Shown piece after piece: positions 11,971 through 24,483 of a stretch of DNA of 64,000 nt. The notes beneath the pieces were generated by a model. That model saw only the letters and a list, made by a program, of their open reading frames with translations. It did no database searches and was not told the DNA's origin. The DNA comes from Lojkania enalia (Eukaryota; Ascomycota; Dothideomycetes; Pleosporales): the NCBI GenBank assembly GCA_010094045.1, contig ML986617.1, forward strand, positions 186,001 through 250,000, in the 5' to 3' direction. Position 1 is the first letter of the stretch; the number at the start of each line of letters is the position of its first letter. The translations under genes and the position numbers were made by a program.

Positions 11971-13155
11971 TCAACCATCGCCGTCAATTTGCTGCACCTG
12001 AACTACTACTTTCCCTTTAGTATGGCCACTTAGCAACTGCTGATACGCCTAAGCACTGATTAGCATTTATCTTTGTTGGCATGAGAATCTTTCACCTTTT
12101 GTGCATCCTCCATCTTCACCAACATGCCCACAACAGCTTTCAACTTTCGTTCTTCGACCAATTTCCCGAGCTCTAGTAACGTGGTATAATCCGAGACACT
12201 AGCTGCTTGCATATAAGGCCTTGGCACACCACCGAACAACTTCGGCCAGAGGAAGTTTTTCGCCATGGAACCAAGTATTGTGAGCATACTCAGGACTGTG
12301 TAGTTGTTCGGTCGAGGCCCAACCGATACATAAGGCTTTTTTTCAGCTAAGAAAGCAGGGCAGTTGTTGAAAATTTCCTGGACACCCACTGCATCTATTA
12401 CGACGTCGAAGCGAGTCGCAGAATATTCTTTTGCAAGATACTTGTGGACTGGAGAGTTCTGGGCATAGTCGATGACCTTCTTGCATTAGACGCAATTTGG
12501 CCAATGATTCGGCAAGTATACAGACCTCGTTGCACCCCAAGAGTTTGACCCATGGCACATTATTACTTGAGCAGATCGCCACAACTTTGCCCGTCTCCCC
12601 AACAGCTTCACGACACATTTGAACAGCGAAATGTCCGATTCCACCGCTCGCGCCATTCACCAGAACGCTATCGCCTTTCTTCAGCTTTGCAGCCTTGATG
12701 AGATCCAGTGCTGTAGCGCCTGCGATGCCCAAACCCGCCACCTCTTCTAGCTTGGCGTCCGATGGTTTTCGAACCACAGAAGTATGCTCCACAACCACGT
12801 ACTCCGCCAGCGCGCCGCACGTCAAACGCACATGCTGCGACACCGGAATCGAACCAAAAACATATGTTCCAGGTTTTAAAGCCCGATCCGCTAGAACTTG
12901 GCTGCCGCATTGCACGACTGTGCCTGAGAAATCCATCTCTGGAATTGCGGGGGATTTGCGGAAATAAAATGGTAAGAGCTGCATCGTGATACTGGCGCCG
13001 GGGTTCAACGCGCAGTGAGAGATGCGGATCAAGACTTGATTTGGGGAGGAAATAGACGGAGTAGGAATCGTCGAGAGGGAAAGGACGTCAGAAGGGAGTC
13101 CCACACGTGTGTGCACCCATGCTTTCATGGTGGCTGGAGGGCTAGTCGGAGACAT
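11971..13155 (-). CDS. MDR-family zinc-independent alcohol dehydrogenase / quinone oxidoreductase
   Basis: Three exons on the minus strand: complement(12526..13155), complement(12096..12476), complement(11971..12048); introns of 49 and 47 nt; 362 aa. What looks at first like a frameshift near 12.5 kb is resolved by intron 1: joining LGCNE to VIDYAQNSP restores the family's LG-x-x-E-VIDY turn. Intron 2 has a textbook TGCTAAT branch site and its removal restores the C terminus LLSGHTKGKVVVQV. The N-terminal GroES-like domain carries MDFSG-x-V and the Rossmann domain the glycine-rich NGASGGIG (residues 167-174) that binds NAD(P)H. The zinc ligands of classical alcohol dehydrogenases are not apparent, fitting a quinone oxidoreductase/enoyl reductase-like enzyme of the cytosol. 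Donor of intron 1 is GTCTGT, slightly unusual. An internal ATG (residue 10, MKAWVHT) is an alternative start. Substrate unknown. Confidence 0.9.
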
Positions 13156-14159
13156 GGCAGTGTATCAATCCTTGATTGCGGATATATCGTCGAGTGACGA
13201 AGTCAATTGCGACGACCGGGTCACCGGTATCTATAAGTTCGAAAGGCCACGTTGAATCCTAGAGTTTAGAATGGACTAGCAAAAGCTTGTTCGGTTGGTG
13301 TCGCGCCATATAGAATGTTTAGATTCGGATACGAGAGCTGAACGCCAGTCCAAGACACTAACTCTAGGCACCGGCAACAGTTGTTTGTCGGCGAATTCTA
13401 GAAGCTTTCGATGGGATCATCTAGTTAGTGTCTTGAATCATCTCAAAAAGCATCTGAGGATACTTGCTACGCTATGAATATTCTTATTCTCTTATGGAGG
13501 ATATGGACTCCCTCCTAGCCGTACTACTCGACCTCTTCTTCGGCTTAGCTTAGTGCCGGCAAGATTGATATTTTTTGATCAATACCAAATAAAGTTGTCG
13601 TCTTAGCAAATATCAAGAAAGAGGCAGCTACACTGACCACAAACATGCCTTCGAAACCTTCGAACGAGAGTCAACACCCCGGCAGAATATCCGTTTAGCA
13701 ATCACTTCATACTCAAAAAATTGAGGAATATCAACCCAACACCATAGCTCGGTGGCAATATTTACTTTGCAGGAGACGCTTAGAAGTCGGTTGCGTAACG
13801 TTGTGGATTCTTGAAACCCCCAGGAGCCACACCCACTTACCCGTAGATGGTAAACTATACATTAGTATTTTAGCTAGCCTCCCTATGGACCCACTATGGG
13901 GATGCAAGATATAAGGCAGGATATGGTGAAATAAACCCACATACGAGCCGTGGAAGAACATTGGCGCCATCTCTAAATTCCAGCAACAAACCCAGGTCTT
14001 GCTATCACTAATGAATTATTGGATTATATTAAACTAAGCGAGCAACTGCAGGCAAGCAAAAGTGACAATGGTATCAACGCCCCATCTGACCAACCTATTC
14101 GCTATATCCAAATTATCCATTTCCAAAGTCTGATTCACGAAAGAAACACGAAAGCGACA
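13156..14159. other. intergenic, no gene recognised
   Basis: About 1 kb between the oxidoreductase start and the MFS stop, moderately AT-rich. Short open frames (13295-13477 +, 13731-13970 -) show no motif and no plausible splicing partners. The left part should hold the oxidoreductase promoter. Confidence 0.45.
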
Positions 14160-15892
14160 TCAGATCATATCCTCCATGCGATGCAAGCTCGACTTGGCCG
14201 TCCACCTACGAATCTTCTTACCAAGGCCATAATACAGCGGCAGGGCGAAGAGCGCTGGACCGACTGTGCAAGCAAAGATGATCATCGCAGGCGTAATCCA
14301 TCCGTCCTTACTCGTATGCGCAATGTCAAAGATCCAGTAGCTGTAGCTGAAGGCTATGAAATTCTTACACACAGTGGCAACCACCATGATTTCACCAGAA
14401 ATGGGTTTGTAGCAGTCAACAGCGTAGGCGATACAGATGGTTGGGACGGTAGTGACGGATAGACCGGCGAATCCGTAGCCCCAGACAATGATATGGCCCC
14501 AGTCCCACTGCCGCTGGTATGCGAGGCCGCCGAGGATGAGTGAGAGGCAGGTGATGACCATGTAGAACCACAAGGCGGGTAAGCGCATCTCCGCTTCGCG
14601 GATACCTTTATTCTTGCGCGTGGCTCGGGCGGCGATCCAGTCGGAATATGGGCCTGCTGTAGCGAGGCCAACCACTGCACCAACGACAAACGCAAAGTTG
14701 GTATATCCAACTTGCTCGGGGTTGAAGCTATAAGGTGGCGCAGCAAGGATAACAGATTCGGTGATATTGAAAAACAGGACTAAGTCCGCAGGACCAGCAA
14801 GCATGAGACCAGCCCAGAAAATAATTGGGTTAAAGAACACCTTGACCGGTGTCCAAGTGTCGCGAACGATGAACATCTTCCATCGTGAGTCTGCTTTCTG
14901 GACTGGCATGAATTGATGGCGAGATGGCCGACCCTTACCAACAGGCGGCGGCACGATTGAGCTGTTCTCAGAATCTTCATGCTCGTGGGCTTTGGTAGCA
15001 GTCTTCTCGATATCACCACCGTCAACAATTCCCTCAACAACGGTTGTGGCACCATCAGTTTGGCTAAGTGACCCGGGCGGAGTTATGTTCTTTTCGCTGC
15101 TATGGTTCCGATGGTACTTAGTCTCTGGAAAGGTGAGGGCAATGAGTAAGATAGCAAAAGCAGACAAAGCAGTCTCGAGCCAGAAGAATGACTTCCAGCC
15201 ATGATGGGCAGCAATCGACCCACTCATGACAGGACCGAGGAAGGCACCCAGGAAATAGCCAGTGCTAAGGGCTTGGTTAGCCTCATATTATAGAAGGGTT
15301 AAAAAATACGTCTTACAAATAAACACCTGTCCATAAGCCCCTTTCGTGAAGGAAAAAGACGTCGGCGATCATTTGAACGGGAATCGACTCGCTAGTAGCG
15401 CAGACGAGACCGTTGAGGGCACGAGCGGCAAGCAGACTACGATGAGATGTCGCCAAGGCCTGCCAAATGCAGGTCAACATAATCAATACTGAGAACACCA
15501 GGCTGACGGATCGACGTCCAAAGATATTGCTGAGCGGAACGATGAAAAAGTTGGCGAAGCCTAGCGTGATGACGGTAATGCCTGTCAGAAGGGAGAGCTG
15601 GTTGTTATTCAGGTGAAATTCCTGACCAAGAAGAGGGAACATTGGCGCAATGGAAAGAGCGCCAGTAACAGATATCCAAGTGAAGAGCCACTGACTGGCC
15701 ATAACGGTAACTAGCATTTTGTTAAATCCCATCGAAGGTTGAATAGGAAGAATGCTTACGCTTCCATATCGTCGACCAATTCAATGGATCATGAGGATCA
15801 GATGAAGGGCAAGGGATGAGGGCCTTCTTTGCTTTCCCGGTCTCAGACATGATCTCGGTGCCAGGCACCAGGTCGATGTCGTGTGAAGCCAT
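14160..15892 (-). CDS. major facilitator superfamily transporter (fungal DHA1/HOL1-like)
   Basis: Three exons on the minus strand: complement(15760..15892), complement(15317..15710), complement(14160..15264); introns 49 and 52 nt; 543 aa. The chosen ATG at 15892 has an ideal ACCATGG context; an upstream in-frame extension begins only with TTG. The N terminus carries DPHDPLNWSTIWK, the D-P-x-N-W signature in front of TM1 of fungal DHA1 transporters; FGRRSV after TM2 is the MFS motif-A loop; exon 2/3 join gives WTGVYFTGYFLGAFLGPVMSG (motif C region, TM5). A hydrophilic loop of roughly 90 residues (after FPETKYHR) separates the two six-helix halves, then SRWKMF..TWTPVKVFFNPIIFW starts the second half. 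Expected to be a plasma-membrane proton-coupled exporter or importer; the substrate cannot be told. Similar to the HOL1-related group by these motifs, an inference. Confidence 0.93.
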
Positions 15893-17818
15893 GGTCCGTA
15901 AGTCAATATGAGGCAAACCTCAGGATCTTAGGGAAATTCGCCGATGTAAGCGCTTAGAAAATGGTTTCGGGATACTAGAGGAGCTAGAAAATGCGATATC
16001 TGCTCGATTTTTATATACGCTCTCTCTAGTCTTAATGTAAAAATTCGGGTCCTCATGATGCCCGTCTGGGTAGCTAGCCCTCCTTAGGCTTATCCGCATA
16101 AGCGTCGGAAAATCGTCAGCTTGGTCCCGTACGGAAGATCGTGCCACGAAGAATCTACCATATGAGGCATCGGCTTATACTAGTAGTCTAGCCCACTGCT
16201 GGTGATCTTGCTTAGGTTAGCACGGGCCAGCGGACATCCGACGCGTCCAGCCAGGATGAAGGAAACAGGATGTCGGTCCGTGGAACTGCCCCATGAACCG
16301 AAGAACTGGAGCACTGATTTGCTTTAGATCGTCAGGGCAGATTCTCGACGACGTGTTGTCGGTCCTGCAAACCCAGGATTATTCGGGTGTTGTCCATGGC
16401 CGAAGTTGGTGCATTAGCGAAGTATCACCAACCGACAAATTGGAGCCGGTGGATAGATGAAAGGGTAATCTTTGCGTCTAGTCAGCCGAGAGCCTTGAAT
16501 TTTGTTGGCCTGTTAGCGGGTGTAGACCGACATGGCTTGATATGATCGGCAAGCAAAAGCCGCCAGTGGTTGCACGACACGGTGGAATAAGCACGTTGAC
16601 TAGGCTATTGTTTCCTCATTTGACGACGATCAGATTGGGCACCGTCTATAATGACAGACCCTGGAGTAGTTAGCTCTCCATTGCTTCTTAACATCGTAAT
16701 TACGTCTTCTTGCCTTCACTAAACCTTCCAACACACACCGGTACGTCGGCGTTGTGCGCATTCCGGGAAGGACTCATTCTCGCCGCATAGTGCCTACGTC
16801 GATGTAATCTAGATTTTCAATGCAATATAAACAAGGCTGAATACAGCGGGAATGTCACTATCCCTTCGTGTTGGTGAATGGGTTATGACTGGCTGGCTAG
16901 TGCCGGACGGCCCCACGGATATCGCTTCGGAGAATGCGGGGATGCGCCTACCAGAGACGATCTATTCGCTAAATTAAGCTTATCATCACCATTTCACAGG
17001 TTATAATTGGTAGATACGGAGTACATATTTCTCAATTGGAGGTGCTGATGGCCAGCCTAATAATGTGGGTCAGCCTGTGACACTAGAGCGTTGCGCACCT
17101 ACAAGTACGAACTTGCCATTCGGACAACTCTACGACATCTGATAATTGGTGGGGTAGTACTATCGTAATTTATGGGGATGCAATGTCTAGCCTGAGTTTC
17201 TCCTCTGCCTCTCAAATTGATTTGACGGCGCCGCTATCAAAAGTCCCACAATGGCTGGAATTCATGTGAGCTTGCGGAACCTTAACCAAAGTCTAGCTTG
17301 GCAAGTCTATTCATCATACTCAGTTAGACATGCGCAAGCACAACTGGCGCTACCAATCCTAGATGCACTATTTTTGGTGTGTAACAGGACTTTGGATACT
17401 TCGAAACCGGCGTTGTCAAGCTAGATACTCCGGCTTTAACGCTGTTTCCTAATATTCACGGATCCAACCCTACAAGGCTGAACCAAGACTTACCCTCTCG
17501 GACAAGCCGACCAAGTGTCGGACCGTTTAACGTAACTCTCTCACAAGCTAAAGCCTCTTACAGATCCGGCATTGCGCACTGGAGCTCGACCCATTTCTTT
17601 CGATTGGTGAATGCTTTGGTTTCAGAGAAAAGATCATACATATCATGCATATAAGGACCCGGAAAGAATCAAGCCCATAACCTCGGGATGCTAAATTCTA
17701 GATGTCGGTCTATCCTCCGTAATAACGCCAAAATCACTCCTCGTCATAATCTGCGTGCTCTCGCTGCTTTCCAGACTTCGCCGGCCACAGAATATGTCCG
17801 TCTTGAACTTCGAGTTTC
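15893..17818. other. intergenic, no gene recognised
   Basis: About 1.9 kb. Left part should hold the MFS promoter. A short minus-strand open frame at 15920-16147 has no motif. From 16.2 to 17.7 kb there is no open frame over ~60 codons on either strand and no transposon signature that I recognise. The plus-strand open frame starting at 17688 runs antisense into the next gene. Confidence 0.45.
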
Positions 17819-19108
17819 TTATATCTGGCCTGAACTTCTATCCCTCAGGTTAGTCGAGCGCCTTTTAGTCACCGGCGATATGACATCCGCGGAATCCGCG
17901 TTCAAACATACCGGCTCATCACCATTCTCAGACCTTTGTTCTGTGACTGTTTCAAGTTGGCTCTTCTTCCCACTGGAATTTGCGTTTGTTGTTTTGATGG
18001 TCGCTTCGTTCATGGTTTCTAGCTCCATGGCACCAAACGCCGTGTTGACCGTCGTTAGGAATGGAGTCATGCAAGGGAGTGTTGTTGCGACGAGGGAGTA
18101 CTGCATCGAAACCTGGGTCCAGACTGCTGCGAGGGCTCCTACAAGCGTAGGGTCTGTAGAGCTAATATAGTTGTCTAGTTCCCGCAGACGAAGAATCGCA
18201 AACGCGATGATACTGACCAGATCGTCAGAAAGGAATTCGTATTGGAGTTTCAGTTTTGAATTCACTTACGGAAGCCGTAAGCTGAATGCTAGCACGACCT
18301 TGAACTTTTGTTTGTATCGCATCTGCAGTCCGACAAGGAACGACATCGGTATCGCAAAGAGAACGATTTCAGTTGCAATGTCAAAAGCAGCTATCGCCTG
18401 CCATCGCGCAAACTGTGTGGCAGTTCTTCAGCCCTGCGCTGCGGAAAACAGGCGGCAGGCCACTCACCAGGCTCCCGCACTTTTTTTCATATTGAATCCA
18501 CGGCTCAGATATATTGCATCGCGTCAATACCAGAATGATGGATATTGTGGCAAATGTGGTACAGGCGCCAATGCCAAACATCAGCAGGAGCCGCTGTTTC
18601 TCGTCCGGCGTTATGCGCACGAGCAGAAATATCATGCTGACTTTTGCAATGTAAATTGTTGCCAGATACAGAGGATCGGCGGTGTAGGCAACCTCCTGCG
18701 GTTAGCTTCGGCGGCGCGCCGAGTATCGGACATGGTAGAGGCGCGTCCCTCACCTTCTGCACTTTCTCGACATTATCTTCTGGTATTTGATCAATCGTCT
18801 TGCCGAATCCCAGGTTGACTTCGTAGAAGACCAGGCCGGCCTGGATGATACCGACAGCCTACCAAAGCATTAGCGCGCGTGTAGTAGCGCAACTAGAACG
18901 AGCCTACCGTAGCGATCCAAATAGCTATGTCGTCCCTCTTAGATGGCAGTAAAAGCTGTCGCATGATGATTCGCACGCCAACTGCTACCAAAGATAGGCA
19001 CATTCCAAGGCCATTGGCTATAACGATCCACCCGCTATGGTCCAGCGGAGATATGCTAGCTGCCGGCGGCGCAACACCAGGCGGCAGGGCATTGGCTCTT
19101 GCCATCAA
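17819..19108 (-). CDS. fungal rhodopsin-domain (PTH11-like) seven-helix membrane protein
   Basis: Five exons on the minus strand: complement(18908..19108), (18754..18858), (18468..18695), (18270..18412), (17819..18212); introns 49, 58, 55 and 57 nt, 356 aa. Every join keeps frame and restores family blocks: LDHSGWIVIANGLGMCL (TM1), R-D-D-IAIWIAT before TM2, VFYEVNLGFGKTIDQIPED (loop), ADPLYLATIYIAKVSMIFLL (TM3), the KCGSL../RWQAIAAFDIATEIVLFA join (TM5), and STDPTLVGALAAVWTQVSMQ followed by YSLVATTLPCMTPFL (TM7). These are characteristic of the fungal_rhodopsin domain family (Pfam PF20684), which includes PTH11-type receptors and many orphan proteins. No CFEM domain is present. The C-terminal ~70 residues are a hydrophilic cytoplasmic tail rich in Ser/Thr/Asn. 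Role inferred as a plasma-membrane sensor or orphan receptor; ligand unknown. Confidence 0.9.
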
Positions 19109-20129
19109 AGGAAAGCCAGCAGAGGACAGAGTGAGCTAATAGAAACAGAATAGATTGCTAACGCCTGCCCAAGGGGAAACGCGATACAAATAGGACATAG
19201 CTCTGAAGGTGAGACGGTGCCGCAACCGCCCTTCGCAGTCCGCAAATGCAACCGCAGGATTTGATGGCTGGACATGGGAACCGAATTACTCGCTCTCGCG
19301 CAATAGTGATACGACAAGTAGAAAAGTAAGACATTGGCACGCATACATGGCCACTGGGCGGCCTGAATCCTCGTCTCAAGCCTTCGCTTGCCACGGTAGG
19401 CCAGCTTGAAGATCAACCAGAGAAGGCGATTGGCAAAAGCTAATCAGCGGCAGAAGACTCCCAGTTTTGAGACTCGGAGTTAGGGCGAAGCAGCGAACTG
19501 AGTCTCTACGTTGGGCTAGACTGATGAATGGAGAACAAATGACCGTGTGGAGAGCGCGGGTGATCAATTGACCACTGCGCAGACCCACCAAAGAAAGCCC
19601 CGGGAGCCAAATATGCGGTCGTCCAGCGGGACGGGGCAAGTGACGGGTCAACGCGCATCTATGCCTCGAACGGCAAAGACCCTCACAAGGCTGGGGACGC
19701 AAATAGGCAAGTCGCTGCTCGAGGCGGCATGGTTTCAAAAAGCCGCCTGCCGCGCGCTCGAGTGTCTCGTTAGCGGCCAGTGATTTACGGTAAGCCCACT
19801 CTCCCGAACGGCAAATCCGCGCTCCCCGCGCGTGGGAAAGGCTCCTGCGTCCTGCACGGTAATTCCTCTAGCCAGTAGGATACCCTAGCGGGACCCGAGA
19901 TACACTTGGCAGTGTGAAGAGGTTGCGCCTCTGGCCGCGACTGGACACGCTGTATCAGCTCGTGTATAGCATGCACCATCGCGGCGTATGCTTTCTGCTG
20001 ATTTGTTAAATTTAACGGGCCATCCTTCATCTTCTCCTTTCTGTCAGCCATCCTCGCCCGCGCGGAACCGCCAGTTTGGTCTTTCTCTGTCGATTTTTTC
20101 TGCTCTTAGTCTTCGAGCCTCTGAACAAT
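19109..20129. promoter_or_regulatory. divergent intergenic region between rhodopsin-domain gene and permease
   Basis: About 1 kb between two divergent start codons, so it should contain both promoters. Open frames overlap on both strands and have no conserved motif. A CT-rich run (about 20033-20105) lies just upstream of the permease start, as is common in fungal leaders. Confidence 0.5.
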
Positions 20130-22148
20130 ATGGCCAAAGAAGACGTCCCCATCGAGCTTGTCTCAGAGCTGGACTCGCCCTTCCCGCCTCAAGTCGCGGA
20201 GAAATGGCAAGGTACAGAGGCCGACAAGCGTGACATGCTTGTTATCGGTCGAACACAACAATTGCGTGTACGGTCATCCTGGCGCGGACGGATAATGCCC
20301 TCGCATTAGTTCGTACTGACGTTTTCGGCCAGAGAAACTTCCACCTTATTTCTATTATGGGGTTTGGGGCTACTCTGATCTGTACTTGGGAAATCAATAT
20401 CACGTATGCTTGCCCATCGCAATATTAGAAACTCACTTGAGCTCATTCCATTAACCTAGAACTTTTGGCATTGGGTTGACAAATGGGGGAACAGCGGGCT
20501 TGATCTATGGCTTCATTGTCGTAGCTTCTGGCTATAGCCTAGTATATGCTAGCATTGCAGAACTGGCGTCTATGTGAGCGGTCCCAAGAATCGTGTATGT
20601 CCAAGAGGCTAACGTACAACCCAGGTCCCCAACTGCCGGAGGGCAGTATCATGTAGGTAGAATAAGCAATATTGATACCATACCAGCTAACCAGTCCAAG
20701 TGGATCAGCGAATTCTCTCCCGCGTTTTGTCAAAAGTATCTCAGCTACCTTAGCGGTATGTCACCTCTGAGCTTCTATCGTGTCCAAATTGCGACCTGCT
20801 TACATGATTAGGCTGGCTTTGTTTTACCGGGTGGCAAGCTAGTATTTCGGCAATTGCATTCCTCGTGGGCAATTCAGTACAGACTCTCATCGTAAGCGTT
20901 CATCTGGATGGAGGTGAAATGTGAATTGAGGACTAATGCCTCGTATTTGTGCAGCTCTACCATGATGCGGCATATGGCTACCAAAGGTGGCATGGGTCTT
21001 TATTGACTATCGCTATTGTCGTGAGCTCCTTCTTTTTCAACACCGTCCTTGCAAAAAAACTGCCACTCGTCGAAGGGCTGGTCTTACTCATTCATATCTG
21101 CGGTGTGTTTGCCGTTGCTATCCCGCTATGGGCACTGTCCCCTCGAAAACCCGCATCGGCTGTCTTTACCGAATTCACGAATAATGGGGGATGGCCTACG
21201 ATGGGGTTGTCCTTCTGGGTGGGATTAATGCCGTTGTCGGGTTCGCTGGGTGGTATCGACTGCGTGGTCCACATGTGTAAGTGAGCTGCCGTCAAGAACT
21301 GAGACAGCTAACAAATTGGTTCATTCAGCCGAGGAAGTCAAGGATGCCTCTCGTACCATTCCAAGGGCTATGCTATTCTCTCTCCCATTGAATGCGTCGC
21401 TCGGCTTCCTCATGATTATTACACTCTGCTTCTGCACCGCCGATGTGGACGCCGTGCTTAGCTCTCCAGGAGGCATGGCCGGCTTCCCCTTCGTCCAGAT
21501 CTTCTACGACGCCACAGGTAGCCTTGCAGCAACGACTATTATGGTGCTGCTTCCGCTTATTTCGCTTGTGGGCAGCGTGATTGCAGAAATTGCAACAGCA
21601 TCTCGTCAAATATGGTCCTTTGCGCGTGACGGAGGTGTCCCCTTTTCACGTCAAGTAGCTAGCGTATGTAACTTTTCTACCTAGATTTGAATTGATTGCT
21701 GATAGCCCCTAAGGTTAACCCTCGATGGGCAATCCCACTCAACGCCGTCGTTATCTCACTAATCATAAATCTCCTCCTTCCGCTCATTAGTATCGGCAAC
21801 ACGGCTGCATTCAATGCCATCGGCTCTCTCGGAGGAGTGGCCATCAACACTTCATACATTCTATGCATTGGATCCCTACTCATCAAGCGCTTGAGGGGTC
21901 ATAAATTGCCCGACCGCCGCTGGTCACTAGGCAAGTTTGGCGGCATCATCAACGCCATAGCTCTCTGCTACCTGTTCCCCATTGCCATTTTCCAGTTCTT
22001 CCCACCTGTCATCCCGGTCACACCTGCGAGCATGAACTGGGGAAGTCTAATGTTTGGCTCTATGCTGACATTTTCTACCGTTTACTACATTGTGTATGGT
22101 AGGAAAGTTTACATCCCACCTGTATATCGGGTGAAGAGGAATATCTAG
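20130..22148 (+). CDS. amino acid / GABA permease (APC superfamily, ACT family)
   Basis: Nine exons: 20130-20267, 20333-20403, 20460-20573, 20625-20652, 20701-20755, 20812-20891, 20955-21276, 21329-21663, 21714-22148; eight introns of 48-65 nt, several with GCTAAC branch sites; 525 aa. Joins reproduce the family order: DKRDMLVIGRTQQLR/RNFHLIS, TLICTWEINIT, FGIGLTNGGTAGLIYGF, ELASM/SPTAGGQYH/WISEFSP, LSG/WLCFTGWQA, IDCVVHM/SEEVKDASRTIPR and GGVPFSRQVAS/VNPRWAIPLNA. GGQYHW and the SEEVxDAS loop are typical of fungal GABA/choline/amino-acid permeases with 12 helices in the plasma membrane. Exon 4 is only 28 nt. It takes up amino acids, GABA or related amines by proton symport; the exact substrate is not predictable. 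Next gene (P450) follows 468 bp downstream on the same strand but transcription is presumably independent. Confidence 0.93.
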
Positions 22149-22616
22149 AGGCATTGAAGGGGGAAGATGGAGCTTGGACGGCAATTTTCCTATGCGAATG
22201 AAAGTAGCGCAAATACGACGTGAGCACGAGAAATGCTATCAGAAACGAGCAATGCTTAGCGAATGGTAATGAGCATATTCCGGATCCAGACATCCCATTT
22301 CACTTCCTGGCCGCGTTGCTATCGCACGAGAACACAAAAACCCACGCCACATGAACTGCAAACTTGCCCACAAAACTTTACCTGACTCGAGGGTGCTAAA
22401 TGTGGCAAACCAAGCGGCCGGGATACGTTCCGCAAACGCTCGTCTGCATGCATGGATACGAACGGTGGCGGAGGTTGCATATCGACGAGACGCGTTCGGC
22501 GCTTATGCACATACCCCACCAGAAAGCCTATCCATCCATCACGGCGGCAGCTGGCCTTGCAATTCAAATCCCTCCCACCATCCAGCATCTCGGGATACCG
22601 TTCCCATCTCCTCACC
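22149..22616. other. intergenic between permease and P450
   Basis: Contains the permease 3' flank and P450 promoter. An open frame runs upstream of the P450 ATG in phase (from about 22452), but the ATG at 22617 sits at the membrane-anchor start and has a CACCATGG context, so I take the upstream part as non-coding leader. Confidence 0.5.
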
Positions 22617-24483
22617 ATGGCCCCGTCCTTTGATCTCAATACCCCATTACTCTCCTGTGCAACAGCGCTATGTCTACTTATATACCACTTCATAATTCAC
22701 CCCGTTTTGGTGAGCCCGCTGTCCCGGATCCCAAACGCGCACCCCACGTCCTCGATCTCCCCGTTGTGGATCCTGTGGAAGCGCTTCCGCTTCGAAGACG
22801 CTGTGGCCGTGCACACTGCGCATGAGGCAAAGGGTCCGGTCGTCAGATTGGGTCCGCGCGAGATTAGTATCAATTGTGTGAAGGAGGGCGTGAGGATTGT
22901 GTATGCGCCGGCCTTCGATAAATCTCCCTGGTACTCTGTCATGGAGAATTTTGGGTACGTATGTCGATTGATAGTTTCCTGTATAGTTTACGAGAATGCC
23001 TAGCTCGAAATTCTTCTGTTATGCGATGTGTTTTTTGTTTATATATATATATATATATGTATATGTATTTGTGATGAGGGAATGAATAGATGCTCTATGA
23101 ATATATGTATGTTTTTTTGTTTATATGAAACTAGGCACAAGAACATGGTAACCATGCTCTCGCACTCCTCCCACTCGATCCGCAAACGCATGCTCTCGCA
23201 CATCTACTCAAAATCCTACCTCCTATCCTCCACAGTCCTCGCCCACACTACCCGCACCATTCTCCAGACGCGGCTTCTCCCATACCTACGCTCCGCCGCC
23301 GCATCAAGAACTGAGGTAGAGGTCTCCGTGCTCTTTTCTGCTGTCGCGATAGACATTAACACGGCGTACCTCTTCGGTCTCGCAGCCGCGCCAAATTATA
23401 CGCAGGACCTAGACAGCTGTCGCAGGTTCCTAGCACTATATCATGGGCGGGAGCCGTGGATGGTGTGGAAGCAGGAGTTTTCTAGTCTAGCCGGGTACAT
23501 AGTACGAATTGGAAGATTCCTCAGCGTGAAGCGCAACGCCGCGCGTCAGCAGCTAGAAGCCATGTTCCTCGAATGGTGCGATCGCGCGGCGGAGATATAC
23601 TCAAGTCTATCTGATCCGGCATCTTGCGTGAAAAGCTCCGACGTAAATGATGAGGAGAAGAAGGGGGCCTTCCCGCTCGTGTACACACAGCTCCGCTCTT
23701 CAATCGAGAAACCATCCACGAAAAACTCGCCCGGATCTGTGCAAGTGGATGCGTCCCAGCGCCTCGAGATCGCGGCCGAGCTTCTTGACCTGCTATCCGC
23801 GGGCTTCGAGACGAGCAACATGACTCTCAAAGACGTGATTCGCCGGCTGTGCCAGAACCCAGACATCCAAACCGCCCTCCAAACAGAACTTCGCTCCTTG
23901 CATCAGCCGCTCTTATCGAGCAGTAAAATGGCTTGGCCAGATCCAACGGCACTGGATGCCCTGCCACTGCTGTCTGCTGTGCTGCACGAGACGCTGAGGC
24001 TGCATCCGCCGGCACCGAATGGCCTCCCTAGATTGGTGCCCGAGGGTGGCTGCTCGATTGGTGGCTTCCTAGATATCCCGTCTGGTATCCGGGTCAGCGC
24101 GCAGGCATACAGTCTGCACCGTAACGCCGAAGTGTTCCCCGAGCCACAGGCCTGGCGGCCGAAACGCTGGATCGATTGGGATGGGAGGTTCATCAACGGT
24201 GGGGAGATGCATCGGTGGTGGTGGGCGTTTGGGAGCGGCGGGCGCATGTGTATTGGGAGTCAATTTGCTCTTTATCGTGAGTGATATGTCCTTTTTTTTT
24301 GTTGTTGTTGCAGGGCCTTAAGGCGCTGACTTGGTAGTAGAAATGAAATATATGATTGCAGCTGTTTATACAAACTTCAAGACGAGAATTGCGGAGGAGG
24401 AGGTTCGGGGTATTCGGGGTGCCGTTGGGCTGATGGATGCGAGTAAGAAGGAATTGATGGTTACTTTTGAATCGATGAGTTAA
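22617..24483 (+). CDS. cytochrome P450 monooxygenase
   Basis: Three exons: 22617-22954, 23135-24276, 24341-24483; 540 aa. Haem-thiolate enzyme anchored in the ER by an N-terminal helix (LLSCATALCLLIYHFIIH). Signatures: P-rich hinge, HPTSSISPLW; MLSHSSHSIRKRMLSHIYSKS (C-helix region, W/H-x-x-x-R); I-helix AGFETS (residues 335-340, oxygen activation); ExxR in ETLRLHPP (E398, R401); PKRW; and haem loop FGSGGRMCIGSQFAL with the ligand Cys485. Intron 1 (180 nt) is three times longer than its neighbours because it holds an (AT)n microsatellite. Intron 2 has a CTGAC branch and an acceptor that could lie at 24340 (giving YQMKYMIAAVY) or earlier. The exon frames add up exactly (541 codons). Substrate class unknown; neighbours (permease, repeat protein) do not define a cluster. 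Confidence 0.94.
23040..23061. repeat. (AT)n microsatellite inside P450 intron 1
   Basis: An uninterrupted alternating TA run of about 18 bp followed by TG/TA-rich sequence. It lies wholly within the 180-nt first intron, which explains the intron's unusual length. Likely length-polymorphic between strains. Confidence 0.85.

Noticed and set aside
12049..12095. Apparent early stop giving a shortened oxidoreductase C terminus
   Set aside because: The segment is a 47-nt intron with a TGCTAAT branch site; a third exon supplies the conserved KGKVVVQV end.
12343..12530. Apparent frameshift in the MDR oxidoreductase
   Set aside because: A 49-nt GT..AG intron (12477-12525, minus strand) restores the conserved LGCNE-VIDY join, so the gene is intact.
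15893..15916. Eight-residue upstream extension of the MFS protein
   Set aside because: It starts with TTG; ACCATGG at 15892 is a far better start.
17688..18818. Plus-strand open frames of 160 and 215 codons
   Set aside because: They lie antisense to the five-exon rhodopsin-domain gene and show no motif.
22452..22616. Upstream in-frame extension of the P450
   Set aside because: It would place ~55 hydrophilic residues before the membrane anchor; the ATG at 22617 has better context.
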